NCBI RefSeq assembly: GCF_018873765.1
Contig: NC_057925.1
Location: forward strand, 43,059,010-43,123,009
Length of the DNA stretch: 64,000 nucleotides
Origin: Telopea speciosissima
Lineage: Eukaryota > Streptophyta > Magnoliopsida > Proteales > Proteaceae
Direction: 5' to 3'
Shown piece after piece: positions 33,134 to 44,058 of the stretch (within the stretch, counting starts at the first letter, position 1; the number at the start of each line of letters is the position of its first letter). The translations under genes and the position numbers were made by a program. The notes below the pieces were generated by a model that was not told the DNA's origin, searched no databases, and saw nothing but the letters and a program-made list of their open reading frames with translations.

Positions 33134-34611
33134 ATGATTGTTTCTCCAGCTGAAGCTTTCATTCTATTCAATTCATGGAGAACTTCTTGGGTCTTCAGGA
33201 ATTTGAGCTATGGTTCAGTAAACCTAGTCATCTCACAAGGGGAGCCCAAGTTTGAAATGCATGAAATTGAGCCCCCAAAGAAGGAGAAGTGGAAGACCAA
33301 GAAGCGATTAAAGTTGCAGTGTAAGAGAGAGAAGCGAAAGAGGAAAGCAGTTAATAAGAGGGATCCACGATGTCTTGGGGTCAAGGGGAAGAAGCAGAAA
33401 TTCTCAAATGTGGAGGCTAGAATCAAATACAAAATTGAAAAGGTGAGGGAAAATTGAGTCCTTGAGTTTTTTTTTTTAAGCCTTTTCTGATATCATCAGT
33501 ACCAGAGTTTACTAGTTGATCTGTTATTTTTTTTTTTGAACAACTTCAGTTAACCTTATCTTTATTCGATGTGGATCGACATGATTTAAGGCTTCCTCCT
33601 TTAAAAGATTCAATGGGGTCCATTGGGACCATGGCTTCATCTGTGGGATCTCAAATTCCTGGTCTATCTATAGTTGAACTCCATTTGTATTTTACATTTT
33701 TATATTATATCTCCATTCTTCTTGGACTTTCATTTCTGACCTTAAAAATTTGTTGTACTTTAGTTTCAACTTATAAAAAAGAGGAAAAAGGGGGGGTGAA
33801 TTCATTGAGTTATTGAACTGAAACCACATGTTCATATGAAGATCATTATGTTTTCTGCATTTATTCAAATAGTTATCATTCCTACCAGTTTTTAATCTGG
33901 AAATCCAATTCTAACTTCTATTTATATTACCTCAATAAGCGCAGATATTAATCTAACTTTTTCCTGTGTAAATAAACTGCACTGTTCTTAGGACTAAAGC
34001 TCTCTTTGGTATAGTTTAAATTTATTTTTATCTGACATATAAATATGATGATTTATGACTCCTATTTCTCATTAAAATAAATCAATATTATGATTTATCA
34101 CCATAAACTTGCGTCCTATGCTGGAAAGGCCTTAAAGACATTGGCCACCTGTTTTTTTCCTGACCTTCTCGACCTCCATTTTGCAAAAGGTTTTAGGCTT
34201 TGGGTCGACATGACCTTCTCAGGTCATTCAATTTGTGACATTATAGGGAAGCTTGCTTTTGGCACAGTTATTTCCCACACCTGGATGGAGCTCAATCTTC
34301 GCAGATGGACCTCCAACTTTCGTTCCTTTGGCAAGATTTGGAAAAGCTATATACTTTGACGTTAGCTCCAAGCTTTCAATTTTACCTCATTCTAATGTTC
34401 TTGATACCCCAAGGAACAGGCTCATTGTTGTATCCTGAGGTTTACCTGAGCCCTTGATTCAGCCTCCTCCCCCTTCTAGGGGAGGCACTTTCTTGGCTCT
34501 TTCTCTTCTCCCTCTCTGTATATTCTCCCCCTCCCCCCCTACTTCGGGGCTTTTGGTAATGAATTATTTATTCACAAAAAAAAGGTATACTTATCTAAAA
34601 TTAGAACAAAG

Positions 34612-34652
<41 letters not shown>

Positions 34653-37600
34653 CCACCCCCACCCCCACCCCCTCTCTAACATATATCTTATTTTATTATA
34701 TAAAATATATATAATATTAGGGAAAAGGAACGCTAATCGGTGCTGTGCCTTGGCGTGTACCTGCACCTAGGCACAGCCGTGTGCGAAATGACCGGTGCAC
34801 TCCTTGGAAAGGCAGAAAGGACCATTTCGTGTGCGGTTGTGCCTGGGTGCAGGTACACACGGAGGCACAACACTGGTTGGCGTTCTTTCTTCCATAATAT
34901 TATATGATATAATATATATACAACTACTATATTAGAGAGGCTTTGTTATATATATATATATATATATATATTATGAATAATATATTACATAATATATTCT
35001 TCATTTAAACATACCAAACTTATTTTTCATTATATAATCTATTATGTCTGGTAGTAACCAAATGATTATTGTTTATAGCCCATAACCTATTATCATAATT
35101 GATTATTCATAAATTGGTCATAAATATAAATATAAACTAGGCCAAAGAGAGCCTAAGAAAACAGTCAGTTTGACTAGTCTGTAATAAGATTGCCCTTTAT
35201 ATTATAATTGTTAAGGTGCGCCTAGGTGACAAGGTGCACAGACATGTCCAAGACGACCAGGTGCCCTGTCTGTCTGGGTGTTGTGACCTGTTTTAATCCA
35301 AAATGGGGAAAATGAAGGGTGGGGGGAGGGAGAAGAAAGAAGAAAGGGAAAGAAGGGGAAAAAAAGAAGAAAAAGAAGAATACTTATCTTCGAACAACAA
35401 TCAGCACACAGAATGGGGCACATTTTCTCAAATAAGGTGCTCGCCTTGGGCACCTAGCAAACTCCATTGCTTGCTTTGGCACCATGACAACTATGCTTTA
35501 TGTGACTCTGCATAGGTGGTGGATGGTCCAAATGGAGAACAAGGATTCTTAGCATTCTATCCAGCAGAGAAAAGTGAAGATTTATCAGTTCAAGCATTGT
35601 ATACAAGTTTTTTTGTTGTTGTTATTATTACTTTTTAGAGTATTATGAGCATGGAATTTTCAAATTGGTGTTATTTAATTGTAAATGAACTTTCTTATAT
35701 GGGCCCATGGGGGGGGGGGTTAGTTGCTAAGAGAGACAATTCACAGCATGGTTTGGAGTCTAAAATAGGAGTTTCTATTTTGGTTTCAACTGTTTAAGTT
35801 AGGTTAGGAATTGGGTTTTTTGAATTGGATATAATTGAGATTGAGCTTGGTTCTCTTCTCTCAGATGTAATGTAGGACTAGGCTAATGATGTCCTAACAT
35901 ACAGTAGGATCATCGGGACTGAAAACAGTAGGCTTTTTAAACTCCCAGAAAATAACTGATTCCAGATTTAGCAAGTAGGCATCTCAGAAGAGACTGATCT
36001 CCTATTCGAGGTTAGGGATCTCAGGATTGATCAACACTCCTAAAACTCAGCTCTTGATCTTGGCTGGATCAGAAGATATGATATGAACTCAGAATTAGTA
36101 AGTGTTCCAGATTTAGTAACTACACACCATGGATGGGGATGTTGGTACAGTTGAAGACCCAAAGATAGGTTGATAGGGGTTAGGACAGCCAAAACTGATG
36201 GCTAGTTTTGGCTGGATATTGAGTTATAACAGGGTCTGAAAATTAGAAAATTAGAAGGTTGTTACCTCAGGAACTTACAGCCATTGGATGACTATGAACT
36301 TACAGTTGAAGGAGACCATTGAAGGGATAATTAATATACTACAAGGAAGACTGGATTTGATGGCTGGATGTGGAGTTATACACCCTTGAGTGTCCCAGCC
36401 AGAAGACAGATTCACAGTGCCACAGGGGTATTCTGCCTCAAAGTTTTCACGCACACTATAGGGAACTGATGGAACATGCTACAACAAATAAAACTCTCCA
36501 GCGGGTCTCGGTATCACTCTATAACTCTCAGTTGCTGTGGGAATAAAAATAGAAACAAAAGAGAAGATGGTAGAGAAGAAGGAATAAGAAGGATATGTAG
36601 GTATCTCACCTACTGATGCATAACCATTTCCTCAATTGTGATAAGGTGAATAATAGGAGAGAAAATAAGGAATTAAAACAAGATATGGGTGGCGGGATGA
36701 GGTTGAGAACAAATAGCCTTGTAGAATTTGTGGATGGTGATAAAAGAAGGGACAAAATGTAGGGAAACTATTGGTAAAGCAACTGGGGAAGATAGGTGCG
36801 GGCCTAGAATTGACCCCCCTAGGAAGAACCATAGGTTCAGAATTACACACCCCTGTGACAGGATAGGTCAATGATAGGGCCAAAGTCAACCTTTTCTGAT
36901 GAAGGTCAGATTTTGATCAAGGCTCACAAACTGTTAGAATAGATAAATCCCTAGAATACAATAATGTTCTAATGGTTGGATTGAGCACAACAATCAAATA
37001 AACTAGTCTGAAACTTCAAAACCCAGAATTAGGAGATTTTTTATTGCAGAAAATCAGAGGTTCTGATCAGCCTCAAAGTCTGGTTGAAGGTCAGTCTTTT
37101 GTTGGGGGGGGGGGGGGGCTCTTCAATGCCCCAAAGTATGGTCAAAACAACGGTCAGATTGTAAACTGTGGACAGATTTCAGAAATAGCAATTCAGAGTC
37201 CCTAAATTCTGGGAACTTCAAGACCAGCAGATCAGTAGCTTAGATGGAGATCAAACTAAGGTCAAATCACCCTGCTTAAATGGTGATTAACACCTCTGAA
37301 TATTAGGCCAATCTAAGGGTTAGGAAAGAGGAATCAACTTTCAGTCAAAAGCACCGCTGTACACTGCCACAAATTTTTTTTTTTTGATAGATAGGCCCCA
37401 AGGAGATTTGAACTCATGACCTCTTAATTATGAGGTGTTGATCTTTACCAACTGAGCTATCCCCTTGGAGTCTGTACACAGCCACAATTGGTTTATAATA
37501 AATTCCAGATTGTAACAGATCAGACATATTTTCAACAGATAATATTGATTGTAACCCCACTGGAAACTTAAGAAATAATTGAAGAATAATGAATGTACTT

Positions 37601-39070
37601 ACCTGGTTTGGCAGGGATGAGGAAGAGGAATAAGAGAAGGATGTAAAATCAGATCTCCCACCTGATTCCCCTCAGAATCCCACTGAGGTTGCTGCTGTAT
37701 CCCACAGTTGCTCTGTTTCTCACATCACCATCGAAGCAAAGCTTTTTTTCACTCATCATAAAATCATTATGGTGCAGTCAAGAATTGGCTGCTGCCAGGG
37801 TCGAGATCTGGTTTAAAGGAAAATAAAGAAAAGGCCAATGTTGTGGGTATGGTAGGGATGATGATTGAAGTTGAAGAGAACATAAACAGAAATTAAAAGA
37901 TAGTTTTGGCTGCTAGAGATCTACTAGAGTCCACCTAGGTCCACCAAAAGAGATCCACAGCCCACCTGAGTTCCACAGGATGTAATCTTCAAGAGAAGTT
38001 CCTAGAAACTAAAACCAAGAAATAGAAAAATGTTCCCAAGACATAGGAACTACAAACAAGAATAATTAAAGAAAACATTAAAACTGCCTAGGAACATGAA
38101 AAGACACCTATCTAAAACACTTAGTGTTGCCTAGGAATTTAAAAAGACAAGGACTAGATAAAGTTGGGCCCACATTGGCCCTTGCAAAAAATATCCCATG
38201 CAGGCTAGACCTGGCCAAACCATACAAGGTCTGGGCTTAGTCTGGTTCTCCTGGGCTGCAGGCTTATTCAGAGGGGCCAAGGAGGCTTGGGCCTGGGCCT
38301 AAGCTGGTACCTCGTGGGGTGCTTGACTGGCCCTGGGCTGGGCTTGGCAGGGGCTGCCGATGGCCCTGCATCACATTAAGGGCTAGAATTGACTACAAGC
38401 TTTGATATAGAAAGAGAAAGTATCCCTAGCCAACAAGGAAACTAACTAACTACAATTACATAGCCAATAGGAAACATAACACAAGAAGGAAACCCACTAG
38501 GCTAGGTAAGAAGTCTTTAAGTTAACAAAACAACTAAACAAATAAAAGAAAAGCAACTAAAATTAACCCATGACTTGGGGGCTAGAAAACAGGCCCACTA
38601 ATGGGCCATAAAGGCCCATGTCGGGCTGGACTTAAAGAAGCCTAGTTTCCTTTTAAGTTATTGCCTTATTGGCCATAAGGCCTGTTTGGTTTCTTCTTTC
38701 TTTTGGGAGTAAGTTAAAAACTCCCCTGCATCACACCCCTATCCTTGGGGGAGGGGGGAGGGGGGTGGTTGGTGGCGGGGAAATGTTCCTTCGTATTTAG
38801 TAAAATATCCTTTTTAAGAAGAGGTTTACTTTTTTGCTGCCTTAAAGATTTTGTAGGAATATCTTTTTCTTTGTGGTAATGACAATATCAATTGATAGTT
38901 CTGATTAATTTTTGTATTGTGTTGTTTTCCTTGAACATAAAGGTGGCATTTTTTTCACACTTATAGAATGTAGTATTTTGAGTTATCCCCTAGAGAGATT
39001 CGCTTTCATTGTTTGAAAAACAGAATGGTCTTCTAAACCGTCAGGAATGCTATTCAATGTCCAAATGTTG

Positions 39071-39104
<34 letters not shown>

Positions 39105-41303
39105 TGTGCTCAGTTTCTGTACTCAGTTTCTGAACATATGAACATTTCTAGTTTAGGCTAAAATTTGGTTAGAGATGGCAATAGAATGGTAAGATGCATA
39201 CAAACAGAATATATTGAGTTATGTTAATGCTATCAATTGCAGGCCAAAATCAAGGAAGCTTTATTAATTGAGAGGTTGAAGAGGTATGAAGTTCCTAAAG
39301 TTCAAGGCCCAGTGGTTCAACCGGACAACCTCACTGGTGAGGAGCGGTTCTACATGAAAAAGATGGCCCAGAAAAGGTCTAATTATGTGCCAGTTGGCAG
39401 AAGAGGGGTTTTTGGAGGTGTTATTCTGAATATGCATCTGCACTGGAAGAAGTATGAAACTGTTAAGGTCATCTGCAAGCCTTGTAAACCTGGTCAAGTA
39501 CATGAGTATGCAAGGGAGATTGCTAGATTAAGTGGTGGGATCCCAATTCAGATAATTGGAGATGACACTATAATATTCTATCGCGGAATTAATTATATTC
39601 AGCTAGAAATTATGTCTCCTATTGATACGTTGTCCAAGAAAAGGGTATGTGGTCAAACTTTAAAGATGCTTCCACTGGAATTTTTTTTTCTTCATAATTT
39701 TCCTCCCCTACGTTACATTTGTTATTCCTACTGTTTTATTTTAAGCTGCAGGGTTAATCAAACTCAAAATTGGCTTGTGAAAAGAGGACCAATAAAAGAT
39801 CCCCCCAACCTTTTTTTCTCCGGCTGCCTATTTGCATTTATTTATTATTAAATTTTGTAGCAGACTTTTACAACAACAACAAACTCAGCCTTATCCCAAC
39901 TTAATGGGGTCGGCTACATGGATCCAACCACAACAAAGGAAAACTAAGTTCTAACAAGGGATGCAATATGAAAGAAGAAATGGAAACTGAGGAAAGATGC
40001 AATGACACTAGATACAAAATGGAAAGTGAAAAATGACAAGTGAAAGATGCAATATGAAAGATGAAAGATAGCAAGAGAAAAGAAGCCCAACCCAGCATGA
40101 CAGGAGAATCTCAGCTAAATGGGGTCTGCTATCTGGATCCTTGCCCTCCAATAGGCCATATTCGAAGTCATACTAGGTACAAGACCTAGGCTATGCAACT
40201 CCTTCCTCGCCACTTCTCCTATGGTCTTTTTAGGCCTATCCCTAGCTCTTTTAGCTCCTTCAATCAGGATCATACAGGTAGTCATTCCCCCCGTTCCTTT
40301 AGTCTTTTTAACGGTACTTGAATCTTAAGTCGCGGTCATGTCTCCCTCCCCCCAGTATAGTGACCGGTTCCATCTTTCCTCCGCATATCCATCCAAATAT
40401 TAAATATAATATAAATAGAAAATAAAGTATAGATTGCTATACTATTGATTAAGCCAATGACTATTCATGATTCTGTATTGAATCAATTCCATGCCAATTC
40501 CAAATTAGATATCACTCCTCCTTACTGGAGCTTGTCAGTTTGTAGCAGACTTTTATTTCTTACTATTTGAAGTATGTTAGAAATTGTGGTTTGTTGTCTA
40601 AAAAAATCTATTGTGATTTCAACTATGGGGTCTAAGAATACATACTTGTAATCACTAGTATGTAAGAATGTCTCAAGGTTAATCATCTCAAAAAACTTAT
40701 CCATGCCAAAAATATCCATGTGATTTCAATACGAGGGGTCTAATACATAGTAAGACATTTGAAATAACTGCATATAAAGGGGATGGGGGTATTTATATTG
40801 TGTCTCCCATTTACCTTATCCTGCTCTTCCTTGTTCCCCTTTGTTTTATGTAAAACCTTCTATTCCACATCCTGTGCATGCTTCCTGTAACATTATGTTT
40901 TACTTCATAGTAGGTAGCCAATGTTGTTTTGTTTTCTCTTTCCTATTTCTTTCAGGCACTTGAAAAATCAAAGTATGAGCAGTCACTTGAGTCCGTGAGG
41001 CACTTCATAGCTGTAGCTGAGAGGGAATTGAAACTCTATTATAGGCATGTTGCACTTTATGGTGACCCGAGTACTCAGGACTCCACTTCAACCTTTCCCA
41101 GTCCTAGAAAAGGCTCTTGTGAACATGGAATCCCCAAAGAATTTGATTTAGGAAGCCTTGATTCAACTAGTCATGGCACGTTCGCTAATCTTTCAAAAGT
41201 CGAGAATTTTACAGGTCTACAATTATCAGTAGCCGATGTTGACTCTGAAGACGAATTCTTGATGGGAATTGAAGCTGTTTTTGAGGATGAATTCCGATGT
41301 TGA
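33134..41303 (+). CDS. CRM-domain (CRS1/YhbY) RNA-binding protein, three exons
   Basis: Exons 33134-33442, 39243-39644 and 40956-41303 join in phase (donors AAG/GTGAGG and AGG/GTATGT; acceptors TTGCAG and TTTCAG) to give 352 aa. Residues 1-25 look like an organelle presequence; then a very basic block (KKEKWKTKKRLKLQ...KREKRKRK) and a CRM domain in exon 2 from about GEERFYMKKMAQKRSNYVP, with the G-R-R-G loop, ILNMHLHWKK and GDDTIIFYRG. This is the single-CRM family of Arabidopsis At4g13070/At3g25440 type; CRM proteins help splice group II introns in plastids or mitochondria, the compartment here being inferred. The start could lie further upstream if another 5' exon exists. In the last exon a 61-bp tandem duplication shifts the frame so that the acidic C-terminus (about 50 residues, ending GRGIFDD in the other frame at 41463) is replaced by a stop at 41303. 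The CRM domain is untouched, so it may still work. Confidence 0.85.
34095..34585 (+). mobile_element. L1-type LINE 3' fragment in CRM intron 1
   Basis: The frames here end a plant L1 ORF2: GKLAFGTVISHTWMELNLRR and LSILPHSNVLDTPRNRL, then a stop (34436), a C/T-rich 3' UTR and a short A-run (34577-34584). It is a 5'-truncated dead copy in the same orientation as the host gene. Confidence 0.7.
34614..34672. repeat. (CT)n and (CCCCAC)n microsatellites
   Basis: (CT)n at 34614-34647 followed by CCCCAC-type repeats at 34650-34672. A (TA)n run also lies at 34947-34970. Confidence 0.95.
34720..34893. mobile_element. Mutator-type MITE, family M2
   Basis: A 174-bp hairpin element with ends GGGAAAAGGAACGC and, read back, GGAAGAAAGAACGCC. 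Its arms share GTGTACCTGCACC and GTGCGAAATG with their complements. Flanks are a perfect 9-bp repeat ATAATATTA at 34711-34719 and 34894-34902. Confidence 0.85.
35000..38800. other. CRM intron 1, repeat-like sequence of unknown class
   Basis: No coding motif found. A G-run occurs at 35710-35720 and another at 37104-37118. TGATGCAGGG-type motifs, as at the start of some plant LTRs, occur on the minus strand at about 38371 and 38735, so part of this may be a decayed non-autonomous LTR element, but I cannot find paired LTRs. A tRNA-derived SINE sits inside at 37373-37471. Confidence 0.35.
37373..37471 (-). mobile_element. tRNA-derived SINE with target duplication
   Basis: Read on the minus strand: GGGATAGCTCAGTTGGTAAAG (first 20 bases shown suffice as box A, at about 37450-37464), then GGTCATGAGTTCAAATCTCC as box B, a short unrelated tail and an A-run (T-run 37373-37385). 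Flanking repeats are CTGTACACTGCCACAA (37357-37372) and CTGTACACAGCCACAA (37472-37487), one mismatch in 16. Confidence 0.85.
39070..39103. repeat. (GA)n microsatellite
   Basis: GA dinucleotide run about 140 bp upstream of CRM exon 2. Confidence 0.95.
39871..40538 (-). mobile_element. RTE-type LINE, 5'-truncated, in CRM intron 2
   Basis: On the minus strand the right half keeps decayed RTE C-terminal coding features (a K-K-T-I-G-E-V-A-R-K run near 40230, followed by a G-L-V-P-S-M-T stretch) and the 3' end GACCCCATTAAGTTGGGATA then a (TTG)n tail, seen as CAACAACAACAAA at 39871. The flanks are a 17-bp duplication TTTGTAGCAGACTTTTA at 39854-39870 and 40539-40555. Confidence 0.82.
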
Positions 41304-41354
41304 CTCTGAAGATGAATTCTTGATGGGAATTGAAGCTGATTTTGAGGACTCTGA
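41233..41354 (+). repeat. 61-bp tandem duplication in last CRM exon
   Basis: CCGATGTTGACTCTGAAG begins at 41233 and again at 41294; the copies differ at a few bases. 61 is not a multiple of three, so the second copy shifts the frame. Confidence 0.93.
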
Positions 41355-41463
41355 TGTACCAAGTACTGAATTTGATTACAATGATGAAGAATGTTCTTCT
41401 GCCCAGCAAGAGATCTTTTCCTGTTCAGCTTCAACAGTTGGACGGGGGATTTTTGATGATTAA

Positions 41464-41779
41464 GGTTTTGACTGATAGTTTTGCAAATTAATAAGTTTCT
41501 TAAGTTATTCTATTTCAGAGGCTAAGGGACCTACGAAGTTGTCAATTTGATCTGAAGATTTTCTTGAACTTATGGTAAGCTTTATGGACAAAAAGGTTGT
41601 GTAAGTAATTATTTATGTTCATTATATTCTTTTCAAACAGGGCTTAAATTTCCACATTGGAAGTTTGAAATATAAAAGAATCTTGACTTTAGAAATGTAC
41701 GAGTAGTTTATTTCTTTTGCGTGCATTTATGTTTGCAACCAACACAGGAAGCTCCATAGTGGAAGATCCCACATTACAA
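41464..41779 (+). other. CRM gene 3' flank
   Basis: Probable 3' UTR of the CRM gene; nothing else recognised. Confidence 0.5.
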
Positions 41780-42200
41780 GGACTGCCCAAGCACCTCAGC
41801 TACTGCGAGTTCATCTGCCGAACATTCGTAGGGGCCAAACTTGAGTTCTTCACTAGTCATATAGTGCTCCCTGGTTCAGTTTTGATCAACCCATAGAATA
41901 TGGCGAACCTCTCACTGATTTGCCAAAGCCTATTCTTCTTGTCTATCTCCTCTAGAACCTCCTCAGTTGCAGCTGAATAACCTTCTGACTTCAAAATTTT
42001 ATTTAGTTTGTCTTTCTATAGATCGTGCAGAAGGAACTCATGGATCTCTTTCTGTACTCACATTCAACTGCAACCTGGTTCTTTCGGAATTCCACACTGC
42101 CTCATTTTTGCTCTTACCATAACTGCTTCCTCCAATTTCCCTGATGAAGCATAGAAATTTGATAAGAGAACGGATGCTCCCAAGTCGGCACCGTCAGTGC
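41780..42200 (-). pseudogene. DYW-class PPR C-terminal fragment
   Basis: On the minus strand 42193-42060 reads GADLGASVLLSNFYASSGKL and IPKEPGCS, the E-motif region of plant PLS-class PPR proteins. A second frame gives EIHEFLLHD, LKSEGYSAATEEVLEEID and then SERFAIFYGLIKTEPGSTI, the start of the DYW domain (RNA-editing cytidine deaminase). Stops interrupt it (for example Trp of PGCSW is TGA, and LHDL is followed by TAG), the frame shifts once between the two parts, and homology is lost soon after the DYW start, before the zinc-binding HxE...CxxC. No upstream PPR repeats are nearby, so it is an isolated dead fragment. Confidence 0.78.
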
Positions 42201-43902
42201 ATCACCATCAATGAACATTTGGGCAACTTGGTTTCTCTATTTAATATTTCTGCAGATTTTGCAGGTACTTGTATGACTTCTTGAATACAGGCTTGTCAAA
42301 GTGTAGACATTGAATTTTGTCACCTTGGAGGACCACCCTCGAGATGATGATGAATTGAGTCCGATATGGCTCTCAATGATTGTGTGATGAAAAATGATTG
42401 GTTTGCCCTTAGTGTAATACGGATAACCTAACCTTTTAGAAATTGACCAAAACTTCTAGTGTATATATGGGCGTTTTGTCATTTTAAGTCTGTGTCATAG
42501 ACTTTAGTGTGAAGATGAAACCAAATGGCCACTATTTTATATGAATTACTCTAGCAGGTCCCCCTGTTGTGGCCACAATTTTGATTGTGTTTTTGGATAA
42601 GTGTACATGTGATCTCTGCATCATAGGATAATACTTGGAGGGACCTTTCCAACGATATATAGATCATCAAAATCGTACCATTAGACTGGGAGAAAAACGT
42701 TTGAAGTTTGCCGGAAAAAAAGATTTCATTTTGGGGTTTTTTGTTGGCCCAATTTTTTTGGGCCAAAATTTGCACATTTCGATCCGAATTGTGTGAAAAC
42801 TAGGGGCCGAATTTGTGGGTTTTCGTCCAACATCGCTCAGGTCGGAAAAATGTGATTTTTTTAGGTTTTTAGAAAACCTATAAATTGTCACCCTCTTAAT
42901 TAAAAAAATAAAACCGAAAAAAAAAAACCTGAAAAATATTGGGATATATCGAGAAATAAGTTACGTTGAAAAACAAAAAAAGGAAAACTGAAAATACCCT
43001 CGGGGCCAGAATCTCGTCTTGTTTTTTTGGTAAACCGGGGCCAGAATCTCGTCATAAGATGCAAGAACAGCGTCAGAATTTTGTAGGTTTAAATTAATGA
43101 ACTGAATTACGGTTAGGTTAATTAAGATTTAATTTAATTTCGTTTTTATATGAAAAGATTTAGCTTAACATAACATGTGTGGTTTAGATTTACTTCACTT
43201 TTAGAATTGCCATGATAACCCATACATGCCTATGACCTGTAAAAAGGTCTCTTCTCGATAATGGAAAGCTATTGATTCCAAACTCATGGTTTAGTCAGAA
43301 ATTCGGAGAAGGGTCAAGTTATGGAGATGAAAAGGTGTTAGGTATCCACTCTACCTAGCAGAAGGCGATCTTTCTATTAGACGCTAAAGTTTGAACATTC
43401 ATCCTAAATGTACATCATAAGTCATAACCCATACGCATCTCAATGTTCACTCTGATAATATACGCTAGCACAATAAGAAAGTTATTACATGTTTAACTAT
43501 ATACATGCTTGCTTTAACTACTTTAAATAATTACTCTAAATCATGCACATTTAATTAATCACATGTTAATGTTGATCTAATTAACCCTAAACCTACTCAT
43601 ATAATTAACTAATTAACTAATATTAAAAAAAGATAATTAACCTTAAACATGTGTATTTAGTTAATTAATATTAAGCCATATGACTATTAAATAACCCAAA
43701 ACATGCTTATCTAATTAAATTGATTAATTAACTACATCATATTACATTATATTATACTATACTACACTAAACTACGCTACACTATAGTACATTACGACAC
43801 TACGGGATAACTCAAAATACTAAATTCTACAAGTATAAAAAAATATGCCACCTTTATATTCAAGGAAAACAGCACAATACAAAAATTATTGGGAACAATG
43901 AA
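42201..43902. other. Intergenic AT-rich stretch
   Basis: No gene recognised. 43006-43057 has a short direct repeat GGGGCCAGAATCTCGTC; 43735-43800 is a degenerate ATTAC/ACTAT pentanucleotide tract; 43550-43740 is dominated by TTAATTAA-type words. Confidence 0.5.
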
Positions 43903-43911
43903 TTGATATTA

Positions 43912-44049
43912 GGGCTCATGTTCTCTGTGTCGCAGCGCAGGCTGCGCCTAGACACATGGGCCTGCCACTCAGGGGGGCAAGGTAGTCATTGCGCCCACCC
44001 CCATGTGTCTGGGAGCAGCCTGCGCCCCCGGCACAGAGAACATTCTCCC
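43912..44049. mobile_element. Mutator-type MITE, family M1, copy 2
   Basis: A 138-bp copy of the element at 5319-5457, same orientation, with ends GGGCTCATGTTCTCTGTG and, read back, GGGAGAATGTTCTCTGTG. The 9-bp target duplication TTGATATTA is perfect (43903-43911 and 44050-44058). Confidence 0.88.
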
Positions 44050-44058
44050 TTGATATTA

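Noticed and set aside
42551-42891. Two overlapping minus-strand frames of 74 codons
   Set aside because: No recognisable motif; palindromic GGCCCAA...TTGGGCC composition explains them.
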